Source: an uncultured Clostridia bacterium
GTDB lineage: Bacteria; Bacillota; Clostridia; Oscillospirales; Oscillospiraceae
Reading direction: 5' to 3'
NCBI GenBank assembly: GCA_947644595.1
Contig: CANSAE010000009.1
Span: 21,632-85,631 of the forward strand
Length of the DNA: 64,000 nt
Positions 1 through 11,700 of this stretch are shown here, in pieces (the stretch's first letter is position 1; each line of letters opens with the position of its first letter). Below the pieces are notes generated by a model. It was given only the letters and a program-made list of their open reading frames with translations, made no database searches and was not told the DNA's origin. The position numbers and the translations under genes are program-made.

Positions 1-23
1 TCCCTGTCTGTTATTTTTGACAA
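1..23 (-). CDS. ntpC: V-type ATPase subunit C, first codons only (partial)
   Basis: Only the first seven codons lie in the window, read from a TTG at 23 down to 21. An AGGAGG sits at 31-36, 7 nt upstream of the TTG. The visible peptide is MSKITDR, which fits the N-terminus of V/A-ATPase subunit C. It follows subunit E at the expected operon position. The identity rests on position and a few residues only. Confidence 0.5.
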
Positions 24-68
24 ATCCTTACCTCCTCGCCGGGGAATTTATGCCCCATGGGCGATGCT

Positions 69-662
69 TCAGCCCGCAAAGAGCACCTCCGCCACCTGAG
101 CGGCCAGTTCTCCGCGGCTGAGCTCCAGCATCATATCCACGGTGCAGTTGACTTCAATATCGCCCTGCTTGAGGATAAAGCCGCCGGTCATGGGACGGGT
201 CTCGGCTGACAGGGTCAGCGCACCTTTGGCTCCCAAAGCCTTGTTGGCTTCTTCCACCAGTTTGGCTCCGCACTTGGCCTTATCACCGGCATTGAGAATG
301 ATCTCCTCTTTCCCGGTAGACACAGCCTGTTTGACCTGACGCACCAGAAACGCCACATACTCTGCTTCCGGCATCCGGGCAATCTTCTGTTCCGCAATGG
401 CAAACGCCTGGGATACCAGTTCCTGCTTCATTGCCAACACTGTACGTTTGGCTTCCAGCTGGGCAGTTCTATCAATGCGGGAAGCCCGCTGCTCGTTTTC
501 CTTCTCCCCTTCACGGATGATGGCAGCATACGCATCCTGCGCTTTTTTGTCATAATCGGCGCGGATCTGAGCAACCACCTTGTCCGACTCCCCGCGGATA
601 GCGGAAATTTCAGATTCAGCGTCCGCCGCAATGCGGGCCGTGATTTTTTCAATTCCTTTCAT
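69..662 (-). CDS. ntpE: V-type ATP synthase subunit E
   Basis: This 197-aa protein is the peripheral-stalk subunit E of a V/A-type rotary ATPase, which with subunit G/H ties the catalytic A3B3 head to membrane subunit I. The N-terminal ~110 residues are charged and Ala/Glu/Lys/Arg-rich, as expected for the long stalk coiled coil. The C-terminal part, ending LSRGELAAQVAEVLFAG, matches the globular cap that contacts the head. It lies 27 nt downstream of subunit K in the order H-I-K-E-C. Length is normal for the family. Confidence 0.93.
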   Translation of the reverse strand: MKGIEKITARIAADAESEISAIRGESDKVVAQIRADYDKKAQDAYAAIIREGEKENEQRASRIDRTAQLEAKRTVLAMKQELVSQAFAIAEQKIARMPEAEYVAFLVRQVKQAVSTGKEEIILNAGDKAKCGAKLVEEANKALGAKGALTLSAETRPMTGGFILKQGDIEVNCTVDMMLELSRGELAAQVAEVLFAG

Positions 663-689
663 AGCTATGTACCGCCTTATTCAGCGATC

Positions 690-3120
<2,431 letters not shown>

Positions 3121-3121
<1 letters not shown>

Positions 3122-3435
3122 TAGCCGTTCACAATCCTTTCCACGATCAGCGACGCTGCTTTCTCCAATCGGCCTTCCGCACTTTGCCGCATAGCGGCCG
3201 CCTGCTTCTCGGTCTCACTGGCCAGAGCCTCTGCTGCGGCAACAGCCTTGGCATCTGTCTGTACTTGCTTGTCATGCACTTCCTGACGGGCTTTGGCCGC
3301 TGCGGCCTCCACCGCTTCTTTCCCGGCAGCTTCCGCCGCCGCCTGTGCCGCCTTGGCATCTGTCAGCGCCTGTGCATGATCCTGCTTTGCAGTTTCCTCT
3401 GCCTGAGTAATCACACTGATAGCTTCAAATGACAT
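3121..3435 (-). CDS. V-type ATPase stalk subunit G/H
   Basis: This 104-aa protein is almost entirely Ala/Glu/Lys/Gln-rich (for example KAAQAAAEAAGKEAVEAAAA) and predicts a single long coiled coil. That fits the peripheral-stalk subunit named G, H or F in different species, the partner of subunit E. It is the first gene of the operon, with GGGAGG upstream of the ATG and a one-base overlap with subunit I. Short coiled coils are hard to assign by sequence alone, so the call depends on its position. Confidence 0.8.
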
Positions 3436-3496
3436 TCACACACCTCCCGCCTGTTTCGACAGGTATTCATATAAATATTGCTATTTACAGTAAGTC

Positions 3497-3525
3497 AGTA
3501 TATATTAAATTCGTTACCATTGCAA
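3497..3525 (-). promoter_or_regulatory. Probable sigma-A promoter of the V-ATPase operon
   Basis: Read on the minus strand, TTGCAA (3525-3520) and TATACT (3502-3497) are separated by 17 bp. The predicted start lies about 55 nt upstream of the first gene's ATG. A small hairpin (CCTGTC / GACAGG) sits in the leader just before the ribosome site. Confidence 0.65.
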
Positions 3526-3697
3526 GCAAAATCAGCCATTTTCTTTGTCAAAATTGTTGCAAAAGGTGCATAATTTTTCTGCTATTTTGTTTGATATTTG
3601 ATAAACATGGACCCTTTGTATATTTCCTCTGAAAAGTCTGGTTTTCATTTGTGCGTTTGCAACGAGCCGGATTTTTCAGCATTCCGGGGATTTCCCC

Positions 3698-3726
3698 TTG
3701 CGTTTGCGCACGGAATATTGTAGAAT
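3698..3726 (+). promoter_or_regulatory. Probable promoter of the CAT-like gene
   Basis: TTGCGT (3698-3703) and TAGAAT (3721-3726) are 17 bp apart, about 57 nt before the ATG at 3784. The rest of the 348-bp divergent spacer (3436-3783) is AT-rich and holds the V-ATPase promoter and no gene I can support. Confidence 0.55.
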
Positions 3727-3783
3727 GAAGAAAATCACAGGTAATTATGCAATTTTACTATAAATGTTATCGGAGTTTAAAAT

Positions 3784-4635
3784 ATGAAGCAGGAAACCAA
3801 CCGCAGAACCGGCGACCGGCGGGACGGGCGCCAGATTCGCAATTTACCTCTGGCAGACCAATATACGCCTTTCTTCATCCGGCGGCGCAGCGAAGCGTCC
3901 AATTTTTACGAGGATGCAGTGGACATCACCCAAGCAGAGTTTTGGCTCACCGAACATGCCAAGGGAGAATTTTCCAATCTCAACCTTCTGCATGTACTCA
4001 TCGCCGCTTATGTGCGTACTGTATCGGCCATGCCCGCCATCAACCGTTTTGTGTCCGGCCAGCGGGTATACGCCCGGAATGACATCACTGTGGTCATCAG
4101 CGCGGCCCGGACCGAATCCAACCGGAGAAACGGACGATATGTAAAAGTATTTTTCGAGCCATCGGATAATGTGTATGATGTCTATCGAAAAATCGGCAGT
4201 GCCGTCCAGCAAATGAAGGCTGGCGAGGCCAATGTCGGCCGGGCTCCCTTTTCCGAAACTGTGTTAAAGCTTCCCCGCCCGCTGGTCCGCCTTGCCTTTT
4301 GGGGATTGCGCGTAATGGACTACTTTGGCCGCCTCCCCCGGCAGACTATGGCAGACAGTCCTTATCACGGTTCTTTGTCCGTATGCTCTCTGCCGGGACA
4401 AGGGGTGCATCCCTCTTATATCGGGTTGGGTGATTTCGGAAATTTATCCATGTCCATTGCGTTGTCTACCGGACAGATGCGGGATCGTCAGGTGCTGAAT
4501 TTCCGGACTGTGTATGATAACCGGATCGCCGACGCACATTACTTCACGGAAGCATTCGGCTATATGAAGGACCTGATACGGAATCCCACTTTGCTGGAGC
4601 CTGCGCCTGAATCCATATTTGAAGATATTTTTTAA
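3784..4635 (+). CDS. CAT/E2-fold acyltransferase-like protein lacking the catalytic His
   Basis: This 283-aa protein resembles the chloramphenicol-acetyltransferase fold shared with 2-oxoacid dehydrogenase E2 subunits (for example the stretch VDITQAEFWLTEHAKGEFSN). Active family members carry HxxxDG near the C-terminus. The matching place here reads YDNRIADAHYFTEAF, so Asn246 replaces the catalytic His while Asp250 is kept. No lipoyl domain is present and no dehydrogenase genes are nearby. It may be an inactive or repurposed member. The substrate is unknown. It has its own promoter and ends in a terminator shared with the convergent hydrolase gene. Confidence 0.7.
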   Translation: MKQETNRRTGDRRDGRQIRNLPLADQYTPFFIRRRSEASNFYEDAVDITQAEFWLTEHAKGEFSNLNLLHVLIAAYVRTVSAMPAINRFVSGQRVYARNDITVVISAARTESNRRNGRYVKVFFEPSDNVYDVYRKIGSAVQQMKAGEANVGRAPFSETVLKLPRPLVRLAFWGLRVMDYFGRLPRQTMADSPYHGSLSVCSLPGQGVHPSYIGLGDFGNLSMSIALSTGQMRDRQVLNFRTVYDNRIADAHYFTEAFGYMKDLIRNPTLLEPAPESIFEDIF

Positions 4636-4636
4636 G

Positions 4637-4668
4637 AAAAAGCCGTCTGCGCTGCAGACGGCTTTGTT
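4637..4668. terminator. Bidirectional terminator between convergent genes
   Basis: An 11-bp perfect stem (4640-4650 with 4654-4664, 3-nt loop) is flanked by A and T runs. It lies between the stop of the CAT-like gene and the stop of the SleB-type gene. Confidence 0.8.
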
Positions 4669-5252
4669 CAATATAATTCCGGGTGGCTGGAATAGCACAG
4701 GTAGGTAACGCCCAGCTGGTCATCAACAAGTTTTTTGTACACACCGCTGCCCAAATGTCCATTTGACTGAAACACCACGGAAGGTTCCTCCAGCACCCGC
4801 TCTCCCATGAGCAGACGCAATGCAATCTCCACACAGGTGCGGGATGGCCGCAGATATTTGAATTCCTTCGTCAGGCCTCCGTACTGCCCCGGCTGCATCA
4901 CCACTTCCCGTATGGTGTTCGGAAATTCAGAGGATGCCACGCGGTTAAGCACCACTTCTCCCACACTCATCTTCCATTCTTCCGACAGCCAATTGCTTCC
5001 GGCTTCCCGATAGATCACCCTGGACAATAAAAGCAGATCGTCAAAAGTAACTTCATCATACGACAGCCCCATTGCTTCGATCTTTTCACTGCGGGCCTGT
5101 TCCGCCTGTGTGCCCGCTTCGGTATCCCCCTTCATCACAGCCTGTATCATGAGTTCCATATAATCTGTTTTTGATTCATAGCTGGCAGCTCCCGGGATCG
5201 TCAGGCCCACAAGCATGAGCCCCGTCATTAACGTTGCGATCAGTCTTTTCAC
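4668..5252 (-). CDS. SleB-type cell wall hydrolase
   Basis: The protein is about 194 aa from a GTG at 5252, which has AAAGGAGGG at good spacing; an upstream ATG at 5303 lacks this. The N-terminus (VKRLIATLMTGLMLVGLTIPGAASY) is a signal peptide. The C-terminal ~120 residues match the SleB/CwlJ hydrolase_2 domain, with the probable catalytic Glu in VIYREAGSN and the family pieces VGEVVLNRV and MQPGQYGG. Relatives cut peptidoglycan, including spore cortex. Without a PG-binding domain it could serve vegetative wall turnover or sporulation. Confidence 0.85.
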   Translation of the reverse strand: MKRLIATLMTGLMLVGLTIPGAASYESKTDYMELMIQAVMKGDTEAGTQAEQARSEKIEAMGLSYDEVTFDDLLLLSRVIYREAGSNWLSEEWKMSVGEVVLNRVASSEFPNTIREVVMQPGQYGGLTKEFKYLRPSRTCVEIALRLLMGERVLEEPSVVFQSNGHLGSGVYKKLVDDQLGVTYLCYSSHPELY

Positions 5253-5424
5253 ACGGTTGCCCTCCTTTAAGATGATGAACATTATATGCCTCGCTCCCCG
5301 CATAATTTGTCAGCTTCCGCGCAGACCTGGCATATATGCAAAAAGTGTATGCAGGACGGTTCGGCAAATATGACTGTCTTTCCCGATTCGACCGATTTTT
5401 CCCCCGGGACATGCTATCTTGTGG

Positions 5425-5453
5425 TTGACAATTCTATGGAGGTTCTGTATAAT
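5425..5453 (+). promoter_or_regulatory. Consensus sigma-A promoter for the Mn riboswitch-permease unit
   Basis: TTGACA (5425-5430) and TATAAT (5448-5453) are both perfect and separated by 17 bp. The predicted start near 5460 places the riboswitch at the very 5' end of the transcript. Such a strong promoter suits a gene controlled mainly by transcription termination. Confidence 0.88.
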
Positions 5454-5463
5454 ATCCTCACGC

Positions 5464-5571
5464 ATAAAAGGGAGTAGTTCCCGCGGGGCAGCCCGCGGCG
5501 CACGGTTCGTCAATACGCCTCATGGGGGCCGGGCCGGGCAAAGCTCATTGAGTTTGCAACAAGACTTTTAT
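5464..5571 (+). promoter_or_regulatory. yybP-ykoY (manganese) riboswitch aptamer
   Basis: Family landmarks are present in order: AAAAGGGAGTAG at the 5' side, GTCAATACG, a GC-rich stem, then TTGAGTTTGCAACAAGAC before the closing strand. ATAAAAG (5464-5470) pairs with CTTTTAT (5565-5571) to close P1. The 3' strand of P1 is also part of the 5' arm of the terminator at 5561-5607. Stabilising P1 with ligand would block the terminator, giving an ON switch, as known for Mn2+ members of this class. Confidence 0.87.
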
Positions 5572-5607
5572 CGCAGGATTGTTCTGCGATAAAAGTCTTT
5601 TTTATTT
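5561..5607 (+). terminator. Riboswitch-controlled intrinsic terminator
   Basis: A perfect 16-bp stem (5561-5576 with 5584-5599, 7-nt loop) is followed by a T-rich run to 5607. It ends 20 nt before the permease start and overlaps the P1 strand of the riboswitch. Confidence 0.9.
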
Positions 5608-5626
5608 GGAAGGAGAGGTCAACCCT

Positions 5627-6898
5627 ATGATAAAATTATTTGCCCTGGCACTATTCATCTTTACATATGTTTTGATGATTGCCCTCCCGAAGCACCGGCC
5701 TTGGGTCGCGCTGGGGAGCGCCGGACTGTTTCTGCTCAGCGGTATCGTAAAATTGAGTATGCTGCCGGAGGTCATTGACTGGAATGTGCTGTTGATGCTG
5801 GCCGGTACCATGGGCACCGTTTCCCTGTTCATTGATTCCAAAATGCCAAACCGCTTGGCGGAATGTATTTTATCTGTTACTCCCAACGTGATGTGGGTCG
5901 TCGTTGCCATGAGCTTATTCGCCGGCGTAGTCTCTGCGTTTATTGACAATGTGGCAACTGTTTTGATGATCGCACCCGTGGGCCTTGCCATCGCAAAGAA
6001 ACTGAATATTTCTCCCGTGCCCATGATCATCTCCATCGCAGTGTCCTCCAATCTCCAGGGGGCCGCCACATTGGTGGGCGATACAACCTCTATCATGCTG
6101 GGCGGCTATGCGGATATGGACTTTTTGGATTTCTTCTTTATGGACGGAAAACCCAGTATCTTCTGGGCCGTGGAGTTGGGCGCTGCGGCAACGGTCCCGG
6201 TGATCCTCTTCCTGTTCCGGGATCAACAAAGCCCGGTAGAGATCCGTGACAAAACCGAAGTGGAGGACTATTTCCCTACTGTGCTGCTGCTTGGTACCGT
6301 GGTACTGCTCATCGCCGCGTCATTTATTCCACAAAAACCCGCCGTGACCAACGGACTCATCTGCATCGTAGTCTTTGCCGTGGGCGCTGTACGTTCTCTT
6401 ATTAAAAGCAGAGGCACAAGCACCGTCAAAAAAGCCTTCTCCGAAATCGATTATCAGACCCTTCTGCTTTTGGGCGGATTGTTTATTGTAATCGCCGGCA
6501 TAACAGAAGCCGGCATCATCAACGATATCAGCGCGCTGTTCGTACGTATGGGCGGAAATAACCTGTTCCTGCTGTATACCATCATTGTGTGGGGGTCCGT
6601 GGTCATTTCGGCATTTGTAGATAACATCCCTTACGTTGCAACTATGCTGCCGGTAGTGACCTCCATTGCGCAGTCCTTAGGGATCGATCCCACTGTGCTG
6701 TATTTCGGTCTGCTCTCCGGCGCAACTCTGGGCGGGAATCTGACGCCCATCGGTGCATCCGCCAATATTGCAGGGATCGGGATCCTGCGAAAAGAAGGTT
6801 ACGAAGTCTCCGGCAAGGATTTCTTCCGCATCGGTGTTCCGTTTACCCTCTGTGCTGTGCTGGCCGGATATCTGTTCTGCTGGTTCGTTTGGGCCTGA
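5627..6898 (+). CDS. ArsB/NhaD-superfamily permease under Mn riboswitch control
   Basis: This 423-aa membrane protein starts at the ATG at 5627, which has AAGGAGAGG upstream and lies just after the riboswitch terminator. About 10-12 hydrophobic segments form two related halves. Family motifs include the paired AFIDNVATVLMIAP and AFVDNIPYVATMLP, and GATLGGNLTPIGASANI. ArsB/NhaD/SLC13 relatives export arsenite, exchange Na+/H+ or carry dicarboxylates. The manganese-type riboswitch suggests a role in Mn2+ efflux or tolerance. That substrate is an inference from regulation and not from the protein. Confidence 0.85.
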   Translation: MIKLFALALFIFTYVLMIALPKHRPWVALGSAGLFLLSGIVKLSMLPEVIDWNVLLMLAGTMGTVSLFIDSKMPNRLAECILSVTPNVMWVVVAMSLFAGVVSAFIDNVATVLMIAPVGLAIAKKLNISPVPMIISIAVSSNLQGAATLVGDTTSIMLGGYADMDFLDFFFMDGKPSIFWAVELGAAATVPVILFLFRDQQSPVEIRDKTEVEDYFPTVLLLGTVVLLIAASFIPQKPAVTNGLICIVVFAVGAVRSLIKSRGTSTVKKAFSEIDYQTLLLLGGLFIVIAGITEAGIINDISALFVRMGGNNLFLLYTIIVWGSVVISAFVDNIPYVATMLPVVTSIAQSLGIDPTVLYFGLLSGATLGGNLTPIGASANIAGIGILRKEGYEVSGKDFFRIGVPFTLCAVLAGYLFCWFVWA

Positions 6899-7045
6899 GG
6901 ATCATATTGTAGAGTACAATCGGAACACATGACTGTTTGTTCAAAATTTCCCGGGAATATTCACAAATGTTTCACGGAATCGTCGGGCTTTATTCAGAAT
7001 TGTGCTTTACAATAGGGCCACAAACCGCAAAGGAGACGATTCTCA

Positions 7046-8332
7046 ATGTATCACGAACAAAACTGGTATGAAGCGTCCGCTTCTCCCAAAATAAATCAGG
7101 CCTCCTCCCCCGCACCAAAACAAAAGCAGGGTTTCGGGAAAAAAAACGTGGCGCTGGCGCTGGCCTGCGCACTCATCGGCGGGCTGACCGGTGTGGGCGG
7201 CACGGCGCTGATGGACCGTCTGCCCCACGATTCCACCATCCGGGAAGGCCAGCGGGTGAACACCGTCATCAACGTGTCCCAGGTGGACACCGGCCGTCAG
7301 CTCACGGCCGCAGAAGTTTACGCCGCCAATGTGAATTCTACAGTCGGCATCACTACCTCCGCAGTGACCACCAATTTCTGGGGCGTGCCGGTCTCCTCCG
7401 CTGCGGCGGGGTCCGGCTTTATCTTCTCGGATGACGGATATATCCTCACCAATTACCACGTGATTGAAGGCGCTACTTCTGTCAAAGTTACTCTGTTCAA
7501 CGGCGAGGAATACGATGCCTCTCTTGTGGGCTACGATGCTAGCAATGACATTGCCGTGCTGAAAATTGAGGCCGAGGGGCTGACCCCTGTGGTGCTGGGC
7601 AATTCCGATACCCTGAACGTGGGCGACGATGTGGTTGCCATCGGCAATCCTCTGGGTGAATTCACCTTCTCTTTGACCAAGGGTTCTGTCAGCGCCCTGA
7701 ATCGGGAAGTCACGCTCTCTTCCAATAACACCCGTTTTACTATGGAACTCATCCAGACAGACTGTGCCATCAACTCCGGAAATTCCGGCGGGGCACTGTT
7801 CAATCTCTATGGAGAAGTTGTAGGCATCACCAATGCCAAATATTCCAACAACGGCAATTCCTCGCAGGCGTCAATTGAGAGTATTGGTTTTGCCATTCCC
7901 ATCAATCAGGTGCGCTCCATTGTGGAAAGCATCATTGAAAACGGATATGTCGCAAAGCCTTACATCGGTGTACAGGTACGAGATGTCAGTGAGGAATCTC
8001 AGGCATATGGGCTTCCCAAGGGTGCGTCTGTGGCCGTCGTTACAGAAGATGGACCGGCGCAGAAGGCCGGCGTACAGCCCAATGATATCATCACAGCAGT
8101 TAATGATACGTCCATCACTTCCGGCGATGATTTGGTTGCGGTCATCCGCGACTGTCAGGCCGGGGATGAACTGACAGTTACGCTCTACCGGCAGGGCGAA
8201 GCTTTGGAGCTTACCATCACTGTCGGTCAGCAGATCCAGCCTGCCATTGCCCAGAGCGAGGGAGAAGCTGTTCAGCAAAGTCAATCTCAGCAGAATTTTG
8301 ACCCTTGGAGTTTTTTCCAGGGAAACTGGTAA
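7046..8332 (+). CDS. htrA: HtrA/DegP-type serine protease with one PDZ domain
   Basis: This 428-aa membrane-anchored S1C protease handles damaged or misfolded envelope proteins. A short cytoplasmic N-terminus is followed by one membrane segment (about 34-56). The trypsin-like domain shows His138 (TNYHVIEG), Asp168 (NDIAVLKI) and Ser247 (NSGNSGGALF). A single PDZ domain spans about 310-395, followed by a Gln/Ser-rich tail. AAAGGAGA precedes the ATG. It has its own terminator. In Gram-positives such genes are usually induced by envelope stress; no CssR-like site was recognised here. Confidence 0.95.
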   Translation: MYHEQNWYEASASPKINQASSPAPKQKQGFGKKNVALALACALIGGLTGVGGTALMDRLPHDSTIREGQRVNTVINVSQVDTGRQLTAAEVYAANVNSTVGITTSAVTTNFWGVPVSSAAAGSGFIFSDDGYILTNYHVIEGATSVKVTLFNGEEYDASLVGYDASNDIAVLKIEAEGLTPVVLGNSDTLNVGDDVVAIGNPLGEFTFSLTKGSVSALNREVTLSSNNTRFTMELIQTDCAINSGNSGGALFNLYGEVVGITNAKYSNNGNSSQASIESIGFAIPINQVRSIVESIIENGYVAKPYIGVQVRDVSEESQAYGLPKGASVAVVTEDGPAQKAGVQPNDIITAVNDTSITSGDDLVAVIRDCQAGDELTVTLYRQGEALELTITVGQQIQPAIAQSEGEAVQQSQSQQNFDPWSFFQGNW

Positions 8333-8335
8333 CGT

Positions 8336-8370
8336 AAAAATACCGTCCGCAAATGCGGACGGTATTTTTT
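8336..8370 (+). terminator. Terminator of htrA
   Basis: Arms 8337-8350 and 8355-8368 form a perfect stem with an AAAT loop, followed by a T run. Confidence 0.88.
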
Positions 8371-8395
8371 ATGGTAGTTTCTCCTAAAAATCTTC

Positions 8396-8424
8396 TTGAC
8401 ATTCCACAAAAAAGCGATTATCAT
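8396..8424 (+). promoter_or_regulatory. Probable promoter of the first giant surface protein
   Basis: TTGACA (8396-8401) and TATCAT (8419-8424) are separated by 17 bp. The start would be near 8431, giving a 5' leader of about 280 nt before the ATG at 8711. Confidence 0.6.
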
Positions 8425-8710
8425 ATTATCATCTATATCATAATATCAAAAAATCAACATTATTTATATTAGTTAAAGGGAGTTTTATTGTATCCTTCAG
8501 AGAGTTCCGTTTTTCCTCTGGCCATTATCGCAATTTTGCCGCAGCCGCTGCATCTGTTGGTTTTCCGGGAATATAGCTTGCCTTCCCGGGCTCCTCCGTG
8601 CAATGGCAGTGGCTTTTGATTTTTTGGGACAAAATCAGCTGACTGCCCATATCATATTATGATATAAAGCGTTTCCGGCTTCTTTTGTGTTTTGAGGAGG
8701 ATAAGTTTCT
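8425..8710 (+). other. Long leader of the first surface protein gene
   Basis: This stretch holds no gene. It is AT-rich at both ends and contains several TATCATA-type boxes, including an inverted repeat TATCATA-T-TATGATA near 8657-8671, a TGATTTT/AAAATCA inverted repeat near 8620-8640, and the sequence TTGATATTAT (minus strand, 8439-8448). The last also occurs in the sortase/XRE spacer at 20461-20470. I looked for a c-di-GMP aptamer like those before the second adhesin and found none. GAGGAGG precedes the ATG. Confidence 0.4.
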
Positions 8711-11700
8711 ATGAGATTCTTTTTTAGACTAAAAGGAACGCACACTGTGCGTAGCTCATACCAGCATCTGCAGTATCGTTTCCTGGCAGTGATTTTGTGT
8801 ATCTGCCTGCTTCTGCCTTATTTGGAGAGTATCACGCAGGCGTGGCTGCCCGATTCCGAGGGCCTGTGCGAACACCATCAGGTGCATACAGAAAGCTGCG
8901 GCTATCTTCCTGAAACTGAAGAAATCCCCTGCCGGCACAGCCATAATGAGCTTTGCGGGTATGATGCTGCCGCAGGAGCATCGTCGTGTGCGCACATTCA
9001 TGACGAAAGCTGTGGGTATCGGGCCTCGGCGGCAGCCGTGCCCTGTGCGTTCTCCTGCCCTATTTGTGCACAAGACACAGAGGCCTCGGAAACTGCCCTT
9101 AATACGTCGGCCGCTTCTGCTGTTAAAAATAAATACGTCAACCAATGGAGCTTTTTAGGCGCTGACGGGACACCGTTGACGGAAACGTACATGGCGGTCA
9201 CGGTGGTTGATTTGAGCAACCGGGACACACTTGCCCGGCGGCTGCTGGGCGCACTGCCCGGAAAGATCCGCTGCTGGGGCTTTGCCGGTTGGGAACTGAC
9301 GGCCGCCGGTTTTACTGAGACACCCGAGGTGCAGGTTCCGGCTTATGATGCCGACGGCACGCTCTATCCTAACGCTGTCTGGGGCACAGTAGAACTGGAT
9401 TGGGATCTCACGCTTCCCGACACAGTGGAATACGGTCAAAGTTATACGTTCTACGCCACGCCGGTCGATAAGGGCACAGGATACGGAATCGTAGTCAATT
9501 CGAACGCTGCCGGCGGAGACAACAGCGCCGCGGACCCGCAGCTCATGAGTTTTACGCTCACCCTTCAGGCTCTGGATCTGTCTGCTCATATCGTGCCAAG
9601 TGTCACACCGCCGGATACCCGGGTGGACCTGTTCGACTATCGGGTCGCCACTGACGGCACAATGGGAAAAGACCTGCTGTCCAAAACGGACCAGCATCAA
9701 AATATTGCCCGCACCGGTGAAGCGGATTGGAGTCAGGGTATCAACAGCGGCCGCCTGCTCCTGTTTGGGGACGGCAACATTCACGCCGGCTACTGGAACA
9801 AGGGCGCGGGTGCGAGCTCTGACTACGGAAAAACCTCCGCCGGGATGCCCGGCATTGTAAAACCCCTTCTGGAAAACGGTTACCCTGTCATTGACACCAA
9901 CGAGATGAACCATTCCGTTTCTGGGGCAGAGGGGATTTCTGACCATATCCTTTGCGGTGACCATATCGCATGGAATGATTATACCAGCGCCAACCCAAAG
10001 AATATCAGCGATACTGTCATCAACAAGTGGACCGCCGCGCAAAATGACGCGTCTTTGGACTATCTGTTCGATCCGGGGACTGAAAACGCTTTCAAGCGCT
10101 CCTATCCCGATGTGACCGGGCTGTTCCAAATCGATGACAACGGCTATTATTACTACAACATGCGCCGAAACTTTGCGGAATTTGACGGGGATCACCATTT
10201 TATTCTCTATGACGCCCCCGCCGTGGACCGCACAGACGGCCTTTATGACGATGCCAGCGGCTCTTGGTCCGAGACCCGGAGCATCGGCAACTTCCTTCCC
10301 TTCAACACCGGCGCGGAAGTGTTCACCGGGGTCGATGAAGACGGAAAGCTTGTCAACGACGCTACCATTCAAAGCAATCATACAGGCGCACTTACCGCAA
10401 ATCATCACCTGGGAATGACTCTTACCATAGACTTCCGCCAGCCCGACAACGGAAAAATCAACATGGGCGCCGACGGTATGGTTCCCATGTCCTTCCAGTT
10501 CTCCGGCGATGATGACGTGTGGATCTTCATCGATGACGTATTGGTTTTGGATCTGGGCGGCATCCACAGTGAGATCTACGGCACCATTGATTTTTCCACC
10601 GGCGCGGTCTCTGTGGGCCAGAGCTGGAAAACCAACGGATTCCCCTATCTGCCCAATGGGACCGTGGATGTGGACGCCTTGCATGCCAATGCCATTCGGG
10701 ACTATGACACCACGTTAAAAGCACTGTTCACCGCGGTCGGACGCGCAGGAAGCGATACCGAGTGGAACGGCGATACCTTTGCCAGCAACACATCTCACAC
10801 TCTGAGAATGTTCTATCTGGAGCGGGGCAACTATGATTCCAGTCTGGCTGTGCGCTTTAACCTGCAGTCCCGGCTGTACCAGCAGATCAAAAAGGTAGAC
10901 CAAAACGGCAGCCCCATCGACGGCGTGGTCTTTGATCTGTATGAGGCCGGGCTGACGGATGCCGATGCGGAAGGTGCGGTTTTGTGTACCAACACCAGCA
11001 ATCACCGCAATCTTTACATCGCGCAAAGCGGTGACTCTCCTGTCGCCGAATTGACCACGGGGGTTGACGGCACGGCACGGTTTTTGGACCTCTCCAAACC
11101 CATTTATGATGCCTTTGGCAATGTAACGGAATATGAGCCCTTCAATTTTGCTGACCGACAGGGAGTCTATTACCTTTTGACGGAACGCCACGCACCGGAC
11201 GGTTATCGGCTTTTGCCCATTGATGTGGCACTGGAATTCCATCGGGAAACTACAACGCTCACCGTCGCCAACCGTTGGAGTACCGGCGCTTATGCCAGTG
11301 CGGTCTCCTCCATCATCGGCAGCGGCGCAATCACTTATGGACATTTTGCCGATGAATCCGGGAACATTGAACCCAATCCTGACCGTCCGGTCAGTCAGGC
11401 GAAGCAACGGGACGGTCTCGTGGTCGCCATCCCCATGCTGCGCCAAGGTACGACCGGGAATACCTGGTTGGCCCTGTACGGCAGCAATGTGGACGGCTTC
11501 CATACATCTCAGTCCGGCATGAACTCCGCGGTGGACGAGGCCATCGTGTCCGCCTGGCGGGATGCCGTGCTCAGTGCCGCGTTGTATCAGGCGGCTGATG
11601 AAAGTCCGAATGCTCCTCACTGGCATCTGTGTTGGAACGGGGAAAACCGCCGCCTGGAGGGCACGCTCAGCGACCTGCCCGGTATGGCCAGCCGCTTCCG

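Noticed and set aside
8425..8710. A c-di-GMP aptamer before the first adhesin, by analogy with the second
   Set aside because: No GACGCAAAGC-type core or matching hairpins were found on either strand.
9155..10684. Minus-strand frame of 509 aa within the first adhesin
   Set aside because: It is a shadow of the plus-strand adhesin with no domain signal.
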